NCBI RefSeq assembly: GCF_048128805.1
Contig: NC_135999.1
Location: forward strand, 25,908,659 to 25,972,658
Direction of reading: 5' to 3'
DNA: 64,000 nt
Source of the DNA: Centroberyx gerrardi
Lineage: Eukaryota > Chordata > Actinopteri > Beryciformes > Berycidae
Part shown: positions 56,542-64,000 of the stretch, in pieces
Position numbering within the stretch: the first letter of the stretch is position 1
Layout of the letters: the number at the start of each line of letters is the position of its first letter
Notes under the pieces: generated by a model
Databases searched by the model: none
What the model saw: the letters and a program-made list of their open reading frames with translations, nothing else
What the model was told of the DNA's origin: nothing
Program-made: the position numbers and the translations under genes

Positions 56542-57830
56542 TTATAGCCATGGGATTTTTTTTTTCTGTGTCTGGGTTTATTTTTGGACATATTCTGAGG
56601 ATCGTGTGTAAAAGTGTAAACAAGTAAAATACCAGTGCTTTGAATCCAAACATTTTTACCACACTGCAAAAATGCCAAATCTCAACAAATCATTTACTCT
56701 TCATTCAATCAGTCAAGTATAAATCTGACTTTTATTCAAATGAATTAAAAAAAACTCTACCAGTGAGGTTAGATAATTAAAACAACTGTTGTTTCCAATG
56801 CAGTCTCATTCTAAACTGGAGTGTCATTTTCTTGGAATAAGTGATGTGATCTGCCTTATTGACCCATTTTTACTTGTTTTAATAAGGTTGGGAGACTGAA
56901 TACAAGATTAACTGACATGGTAAGAGGACATTTTTTGCTTGACTGATAAGAGTGATACTAGAGTGAGAGAAGGATTAGACAATAAAATGAACAAGTGTTA
57001 TGACATTGACCTAAGACACAGGGCTTTTGCATTTTGCCTTGTGATTGAGTTTAGTGTCATTACAGTAGATTTAAGTTTGGCCAAGTCCAGTGTTTTAGGC
57101 CAGACTCATCTGTGTTATGTCACCACTGGATGATCAGCACATTACAGCAGAACTGTCAGGCTTGCACCACAAAAATCAATCATAAAAGTGACAAAATTTG
57201 AAATAGCAAGTTCTTTGCAATCCAGGCTTGTGGTTTGTTATTGGACAGATTAAATTTTGTGTGGGACCTCTCATTATTCTAACTATGTGCACAATTTAGG
57301 CAATATTTAGGAAAGGTGACTGTAGTTTTTCATGTGTGAAAGAAAGAATACCCAAACATATTTTTTATGTAGCCGAGTATCACAAGGATTCGTTGTATTC
57401 CTACTATTTTCCAGAAAAAGTGTTTCTAGTTCATATTCCACAACAGAATCTTGATGGTGTGGACCGCTTACCAAACTCAGTTGTCAGTAACAGTTACATC
57501 CCAATCATTTTTGCAACCTAATTTTGTTCCATGATCCACCACTGATCCACCACTGAACTACCACCAGCTTTGAGTTATGATCTTTGTACATGTTGGTCTG
57601 TTTAGTGAACTTATACTGCTGTATATCAGACCCAAGAAAGAAGAATTTCTCCCTCCCTCTAATCTGTCATGCCACACCAATATACGGCTCTATACCAAAT
57701 TATCTGCAAAAGACTATAAAGGTGACTGGAAGTGCAGCCTGAATGGATTCCTTTGATGGTGAAAAATTCAGCGAAACACCATATGAGTTCATGAAGCCAT
57801 AGTTTCCCATTTTTAAATGCCTTGGGTTAA
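56461..57830. other. Intergenic or intronic DNA, no gene seen
   Basis: A short CT tract at about 56508-56538, otherwise AT-rich sequence without coding signals. Confidence 0.6.
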
Positions 57831-57837
57831 ATGTTTC

Positions 57838-57960
57838 TCGATTGCTGAGGGAGGCGAGAGCGTCACTAATTCACTTTCCCCATCCCTAATCTCAGGGATT
57901 TGAACCGGCAACCTTCTGGTCACAAGCCAGCTACTCCCACCTCCTTTAAGAGGAATTTTA
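57838..57960 (-). mobile_element. tRNA-derived SINE relic
   Basis: On the minus strand, AGCTGGCTTGTGACCAGAAG is followed by GTTGCCGGTTCAAATCCCTG. GGTTCAAATCC is an RNA polymerase III B box in the position expected after an anticodon-arm-like CTGGCTTGTGACCAG. An A box could not be confirmed. This is typical of the head of fish tRNA-derived SINEs. Confidence 0.6.
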
Positions 57961-58009
57961 TGTCACAGTTATATATATCTATATATACAGTATATCTATA
58001 CAGTATGTA

Positions 58010-58402
58010 CTGTATGTGTGTTTGTGTTCTTGTATTTATATACTAAGGCATACCAAATGTCCTCACAAGGATAGAAAGATGAGGACAATCCTCCAAATTG
58101 AGGACGCTTTGCTGGTCCTCAGTTCTTTAAGGGGCTATTTGAGTCAGGATTTGACTTTAAGATTAAGGATTTAGGATTAGATAGGGCAAAGGTTAGGGTT
58201 AGTTTAGGGTTAGGATTTGAGTTTAAGGTTAAGGTTGGACTTAGGTTTAGGGTAGGGTAAGGGTTAAGGTTAGTTTAGAGTTAGGACTTAGTTCAGGGTT
58301 AAAGTTATAATTAGAAATTTGTTTTAAGTAGGGTACAGGTTAAGTTTTGGCATGTGGAGAGGGTTAGAGTTAGATTTAGGGTGTGTGTGTGTGTGTGTAT
58401 GT

Positions 58403-58433
<31 letters not shown>

Positions 58434-58436
58434 CGC
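58010..58436 (+). repeat. Telomere-like minisatellite ending in (GT)n
   Basis: After AAATGTCCTCACAAGGATAG the sequence becomes a long degenerate array of TTAGGG/TTAAGG variants (about 58150-58380: GGTTAGGGTTAGTTTAGGGT and so on), then a GT tract to 58436. This is interspersed TTAGGG-type DNA inside a dispersed repeat, not a chromosome end. Confidence 0.85.
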
Positions 58437-59029
58437 ACACTGATATAGTCGAATGCCTTCCACTCACTATATTATGCTATTGACATCTTCGAACACTTTC
58501 TTTACATTTTGTCAAATTCCTCTTAACCACAAGGACCCTGTCGTTCAGGTTCTCACGATCCCTGTCGGAGAGTCACTCTGTGGGCTGTGAGAACCAGCAG
58601 AGGCCCGGGCTGCTGGAGGCCTCCTGCTGCGCTCCGCTCCCCTGACGCACACGCACAGACACAAACAAAAACACATACAAACAAGTCACAAGTCTACGTA
58701 TGTTGTATATACACAGAATCAAACGAGCGTACGTAACAGTCCACATGGCCTTTCCCGTCTGCTCTCTCTCTGTAGTGTCATCTCTCTCTCTCTGAAAACA
58801 AACACAGCTGTTCAGGCTGCTCCGCTGCTGATGCCAAGGGAACGCTCCTTTCATATCAGGCCTGGATGTGCTTTGTGTTGGAGAAGTTATCATCGTTACT
58901 GAGCCATCAAAGCTAGGGGCTCGCTAATGTCATCAGAGTTAGTGTTGAGTAGACCTATAATGTTGATGTTGTTATTTTTATCATATTATTAATATTATTA
59001 TCAGTAGCAGTCATATTAGTATTAGAGTA

Positions 59030-59435
59030 GTATTAGTGTTGTAGTAGTAGCAGTAATAGTACTGGTAGTAGTAGTATTGTTAGTTGAAGTAGTAGTAGTA
59101 GTAGTAGTGGTATTGGTAGTTGTAAAAGTAATAATAGCGTAATAGCAGTAGTAGTAGGAATAGCAGCAGCGCTAGTAGTAGTAGTTGTAGTAGTGGTATT
59201 ACTAGTATTGGTTTGCAGTAGTAGCAGCAGTAGTGGTACTAGTAGTAGTAGTAGTAGTTGTAGTAGTAGTAGTAGCAATAGTAGTAGTTGTAGCAGTAGC
59301 AGTGTAGTAGTAGAAGTAATAGTTGTATTTGTACTAGTAGTAGTATTGGTAGTTGTAGTCATAGTAACAGTAGTAACAGTAGCAGTAGTAATTGTAGTTG
59401 TAGTAGTAGTAGTATTGGTAGTAGTATAGGATTTA
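59030..59435. repeat. (TAG)n/(AGT)n trinucleotide tract
   Basis: About 400 bp of imperfect TAG/AGT/GCAG units. The Thr/Leu- and Ser/Val-rich frames on both strands are repeat artefacts. Confidence 0.95.
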
Positions 59436-59859
59436 TTGATTAATTGATTGATTGATTGATTGATTCATTCATTTATTTAGTCATTCATTCAGTCAGTCCT
59501 TCATACATTGACTCACAGCTCAGATGTTATTCATATACATTGTACTCCCTCTAGTGTCTTTACAGTATTTTTTGTTACTGCAGCGCTGGTATTTCTGCTG
59601 CAGCGTGTTTGGCTGTGTTACAGCATTGTGAGTTCTGCTGTGGCGTCCATCCTCACAAAACGTCTCACCACAGTTCATTAGCAGCGCTGATGACTCAGAG
59701 CAGAAACTGCTGTGAGAAACGTCATTAACATCTGTTTGTGGTCCGCGCAGCGAGGTTGAAGGCCATGTGAAAACAAAACAACAACACTGACCACGCTCAC
59801 AACTGCAGCTTCTGTAGCGCAGGCCAGAGATGGGTTCCCATGGCTGTCACCTCCCTCCC

Positions 59860-59871
59860 TTCCTCTCTCTC

Positions 59872-59907
<36 letters not shown>

Positions 59908-60190
59908 TCCCTTGCTACCTCTCTCCACCCCCAACCCCTTGTCTCTACCTCCCTTTCTCCCACTCATTCTAACTCGTTATCTCTTGCCGTTTCTTCCTCC
60001 CTACCTCCTTCCCTTTCACTTTCCACCTCTCTCTTTCTCTATCTTCCTTCCTCCCTCTCGCCTTCTCACCTCTTTCTCTCTCTCATTACCTGACACAATC
60101 TTCTTTGCTTCTCTGCCCCCTTTCCTCCCTTTCCCTCCCTCCTCTTCCCTGTCCTGCCTCTTTTCTTCCCTATTCCTTCTCGCAAGGCAT
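59860..60190. repeat. Pyrimidine-rich (CT/CCT)n tract
   Basis: A CT microsatellite (59862-59902) grading into more than 250 bp of C/T-rich sequence on the + strand. Ser/Leu/Pro-rich frames across it are compositional. Confidence 0.9.
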
Positions 60191-60317
60191 CACTCCTTTT
60201 CTCTCTATCAGGAATGAAAGGATACTGAGTGGCATAGTGAGTGGGGAGACTTTCCTCCAACCTGAGGAGCCTCAGCTGGGTTCAAGCCTCCATCTTGGCA
60301 AGCATCCGCCCTGTTGA

Positions 60318-60414
60318 AGTGTCCTTGAGCAAGATGCTGAATCCTTACCATGGGTGCTGTTCTGTAGCTGAGCCTGACCTCTGACCTCCCTGTGGAGGGG
60401 GGGGGGGGGGGGGG
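60318..60414. repeat. Dispersed repeat ending in an 18-G run
   Basis: GAAGTGTCCTTGAGCAAGAT GCTGAATCC is a common fish dispersed-repeat motif. It ends at an uninterrupted run of 18 G (60397-60414), a potential G-quadruplex or replication-slippage site. Confidence 0.7.
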
Positions 60415-60562
60415 CATTCATTAGTTCTGTAGTTGATTGTACTTTATTTCTTAAATTTGTACCACATGAAGTCTTGTATTCCTCCATGAGGTACTTCTAA
60501 GGTAAATATAATGTACTAACTGCTTTGCAATGTACTGAAATACTGAAATACCACGCTGTCAC

Positions 60563-61360
60563 CCACACACACACACACACACATTACTACCCGGTCTGTG
60601 CCCTGTCCAACCTAATGTGTGTGTGTGTGTGTATGTGTGTGTGTGTGTGTGTGAATGTATTTGTTCCGGCTGAGACGGGGTACAGGTGGCAACTTCATCA
60701 CCAGCGGAGGGCAAGTTCTATTAATATACTATAGAGAAGCTCCAACATGCACAGACACAGGCACACACCCACACACGCACACACACACACACGCACACAC
60801 GCACACACACACACACACTGGAGTGACATAGTAAGGATAGGATGAACAGAGAGAGCGGGAGACACATATAGAGATATGAATTAAGAAAAAGACAAGCAGA
60901 TTAGGGAAGAGGGAGAAAGATAATTGTATTTAGATGCTTTGGCAATATAGTGAATGTAGTTATTTTGATAATAAAACATATTGAAATCAATTCCCAGAGA
61001 GACAGAGAGAGAGAGACAGACAAAGATAAATGAACAGACAGAGAAAGAGAGCCAGAGAGCCAGACAGAGGGAAGGAGAATAAAGAAAGACATGGACGCTG
61101 TTCTCGTCTCCTTTTAGTGTTCGTGGCTCAGGACCAAACGCTGTTTCTTGCCGCCTCCCTGGGGAGAGTGACTCCAGGCCTGAATTCCAATGTGCTATTT
61201 CATGTTTTCTTCTCCACCGGAGCAATTTAGCCTGAAACACCGAGTCCGCCGCCTCCGTACAGCTCTCATTAAAGTAGCTTTGGTAACGTCTGCCATGTTG
61301 GAAAACACACGCGGCCGCGTACTGTACGCTTGAAGACACATGTAGACAGACTTGCATGCA

Positions 61361-61430
<70 letters not shown>
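60563..61430. repeat. Series of CA/GT microsatellites
   Basis: CA at 60563-60583, GT at 60617-60651, CA at about 60760-60818 and an uninterrupted CA tract at about 61371-61427. Between 61100 and 61340 lies a microsatellite-free, balanced-composition stretch with no open gene. Confidence 0.9.
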
Positions 61431-63043
61431 GTATAAGCATGTTGCTTACTGGGCAGTATGCAAATAAGCGAGTATATACACACACAGGTTAACACTCACT
61501 CTATCACCCTCTACTTATTTCCCCTCCGTTTCCCTGTGGTGTTTACATTCTTGTAAATTGAATGAGTGTGTGCGTGTGTGTGTGTGTGTGTGTGTTTGGG
61601 GGGTGGGTGGGGGGTGTAGAAAAGTCATTTCCGCTATGTTGGGGAGGTCTGTGAAGGGTCAAGCCTTCCCCAGCCCCGGCTGTGTGAATCACATAAACAC
61701 TCTGCCTGCGACACTCCCACCTCGGCCCTCCGCTGGTGTTCAGGCTGCAGGAGCCATGCTTCGCCCTTTACATGCTATTTTCAACCGCTTTGCGCTGGTC
61801 CTCTTGTGGCGTTTGGCAGAAGGGAAATGTGGGTTCTTGGATGTTCAGAACAGCCACTGACAACAAAGCCTCTGCTGCTTGACAATGCCATGCTCAAACA
61901 TTTTTGGCAGTTTGTGAATGTGAAAATGGATGTAGGCAAATTCGGTGGTGTAGGGCCTACTCATGAATAGATTATTTAAAGTTCCTTAGCCTGTAAATAC
62001 ATACAAGTTGCTTTCTTAAGGTTTGCTGAAATTAAAAAAGGTAATATGGGTCACGGGTGTCATTGTAGGCCCAACCCGATCTCGTTTTTATTTGTTGAGA
62101 ATCGTCTTTGAGCCTCCATGCAGCTGCCCTTTTTAATTTGGCTCTCTGTTCTCAAGATTAGAAGGCTAGAAACAGCAATAATTGGCTTTTCCTCCATGTT
62201 GTTTTTGGTAGGACAGGTGGAACTTGGATTGGGACATTTCATGAAGAGACATCAATCAAATGGACACCTGACTTTTCACCTGACATTTGAGGACTCTTAC
62301 TCCAGATGCCTGAAATTTGCATATAGCCCTTTTGAACTCTATTTTTGCCGCTGCCTTCTCACGGCTACACTTGGAATTTTTAGATGCTCACCTTCCCACA
62401 ATCATCCGCAAAATTTCTACGCCTGCTCTCCTTGAGATGAATAGGGAGCGTCACCACGCTCGCGAACTTTGACGTTCACTGGACAATCACTGTTAGCTGG
62501 CATGCTGTTGATGTAATCTGTAAATGCAGACCTTATCATGGGTTGATGCTGTAAATTGTTAGCCCCTATTATTTCCTTCTTAATTTTCGATTGTGGAGCT
62601 ACTCTCATTCCACAGTCACACTTAATCCAAATGCTTTTATGTTGCTGCAAAATGCTGGATGTGCAGAGATTTAGGCAAGGGTCGCATAGCTCATACACCC
62701 ATATTCAAAAAGCCATATTGGTTGAATCCTACCTGGCATTAAAATGAAACTCACTTTTGAATATGACAGTGGCGCCTGCTACTTACAAAACAATAGCGCT
62801 TTAGACGATGCAGTCATCTGTGTTTTTAAAACAATGGGCAGCAGCATTGTTTTTCTAATGCGTATCTTTTTGAATGAAACCCTTCAGTTCAGTGTATCGA
62901 TGTTTCCCCATGAGAAAATCCCACTTGAACGCCTGATTGTAAAGCAGCAGATCAAACATTGCCACGGAGGTCAGGGTCTGTGTTTGTTTTCTCGCACTCC
63001 TGTCAAAATCTGTTCCTCTTTCTCGACCTCACAGCATACAGAA

Positions 63044-63082
<39 letters not shown>

Positions 63083-64000
63083 ATAAAACAAAGCAGTCTT
63101 TAATGCGACTGATCCCACAGCCAAGCTGCCCTTGTTGTGAGGCCAGTGGTCGTGGTGTCAATCTGTAGATGAAGGATGGGGTTAAGGCCCAAGGTTACAT
63201 GATCAAATTTTTACCCTTCCTGATACCCTTAAAAAATATTCTATTCTATTCTATTCTGTTCTATTAGTCTTATTTTTCTTAAAACAAGTGGAAAAATCTG
63301 CCAGTGGGAGACTTTTTTCAATTTTCTTGGTGAATTTTCTTGAATCGTGTAATTTTCCTGATACTACTGAAGTGATCTGCCTAATTACTTTGCCTTTTTT
63401 TTCCAAGATATTGATACTTGCTATGCTCTCTCATTTGCAGTAACAGTAACCACACGACGTACATGCTGCCTGCAACTTGAGAAACTCGTTCATTCCGGCT
63501 GATACTGACCATGATTGCCTTGATTCCTTGTTTGTCCACAGATAAAAGCTGGCTGCAGCTGAACTTTTGGGGCAACAGAACCATCAAACGTCAACTGCCA
63601 ATCATGTATCAGCGTTGCCATAAATCCCACCTATCACTGAAGCCTATAAGCATTGGCAGTCTGATGAGAATCAGCGGCAAGCCAATACAGAACAACAGGC
63701 TACATACCTGCAATTATACAGCCAATCCAAATCATCAGGAGTACAAATATTACACATCACCTGAAAGTACACAACCTCTACTATCTTTAACTATGAATGT
63801 ACACAATACTCTAACTTATAATCTTGAAATAGATTTATAAACATCACTCATCTGAAAACTCAAAGCGGCTGAATGTTCCTTCTTCTGTAGACTTGATCAT
63901 GTTTTATATGTATAATCTGAAAGGGCTGACTGGTCTGAGGCGCCGCTGGCTATCTTTATCTTCCCAGGGTTCCCTTCAGGTCACCAGACAGGTCGACTGA
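61431..64000. other. Right end of window, no gene seen
   Basis: Contains a TG/GGGGTGG tract (61567-61615), a CA tract (63045-63076) and a TTCTA pentamer array (63238-63262). The remaining sequence, notably 61620-61900 and 62100-62700, is balanced and repeat-poor. No exon with supported splice sites was found. It could belong to an intron or a regulatory region of a gene outside the window. Confidence 0.5.

Noticed and set aside
57838..57960. Functional tRNA gene
   Set aside because: Only the B box and an anticodon-arm-like segment are visible. No full cloverleaf could be built, so a SINE relic is preferred.
58140..58380. Telomere or chromosome-fusion scar
   Set aside because: Repeats are degenerate, mixed with non-telomeric words, embedded in a dispersed-repeat context with a GT tract, and a second copy exists at 54.4 kb.
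58498..58645. Possible terminal exon on + (FRFSRSLSESHSVGCENQQR... ending in TGA near 58645)
   Set aside because: Only a mediocre acceptor-like tract precedes it, there is no partner exon and no recognisable domain.
1..64000. CRISPR array, prokaryotic operons, or prophage
   Set aside because: Introns, LINE/BEL/Penelope elements and vertebrate gene family show a eukaryotic nuclear origin. The only regular arrays are microsatellites and minisatellites.

Overview
This is vertebrate nuclear DNA, almost certainly from a ray-finned (teleost) fish. The base composition is AT-rich, CA/GT and GA/CT microsatellites are very frequent, genes have introns with recognisable splice sites, and the mobile-element mix (L2, L1/Tx1-like, BEL/Pao, Penelope-like, hAT and other MITEs, tRNA-derived SINE) is typical of fish. 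No bacterial-type feature and no CRISPR array was seen.

The biological core (about 3.3-46.6 kb) is a tandem array on the + strand of four intact-looking glycosyltransferase family 31 genes (beta-1,3-galactosyltransferase, B3GALT1/2/5 type) plus one collapsed relic. Each intact gene has a large terminal coding exon: gene 1 at 6878-7976, gene 2 at 24458-25589, gene 3 at 37470-38574, gene 4 at 45541-46583. The relic lies at 40125-40616. In genes 1-3 the terminal exon has no ATG at its 5' end but does have a good splice acceptor. A matching short first exon (ATG, 14 codons plus 2 bases, then a GT donor) lies 3.5, 12.5 and 5.0 kb upstream, at 3312, 11899 and 32419. All three join in the same phase and give N-termini of the type MEEEGSDSGGKELKS-HVV. 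Gene 4 may have an analogous first exon at 44684, or may start at the ATG at 45546.

The array grew by duplication of a block running from one gene's 3' flank to the next gene's terminal exon. Block 2 (about 9.94-25.6 kb) and block 3 (about 27.09-38.6 kb) align outside later insertions. Because the other block often keeps the empty site, insertions can be placed nearly to the base: an L1-like LINE (12962-18253, itself carrying L2 and Penelope-like fragments), a BEL/Pao element (19681-23865, 5-bp target duplication, tRNA-Tyr-like primer site), an L2 LINE (27560-30938) and an unclassified 1.74-kb non-coding insert (34008-35748). With these removed, introns 1 of genes 2 and 3 are both about 3.1-3.3 kb. 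Genes 1 and 2 are nearly identical over about 1.2 kb (catalytic domain plus 3' UTR) yet differ in the stem region, which looks like recent gene conversion.

The region from 46.6 to 64 kb has no confidently identified gene. It contains LINE fragments, telomere-like minisatellites, trinucleotide and dinucleotide tracts, a SINE relic and one candidate signal-peptide first exon on the minus strand (52684-52828).

The encoded enzymes should be type II Golgi membrane proteins that transfer galactose from UDP-Gal in beta-1,3 linkage to GlcNAc or GalNAc termini. The sequence changes clustered after the DxD motif in genes 3 and 4 suggest the copies may differ in acceptor preference.
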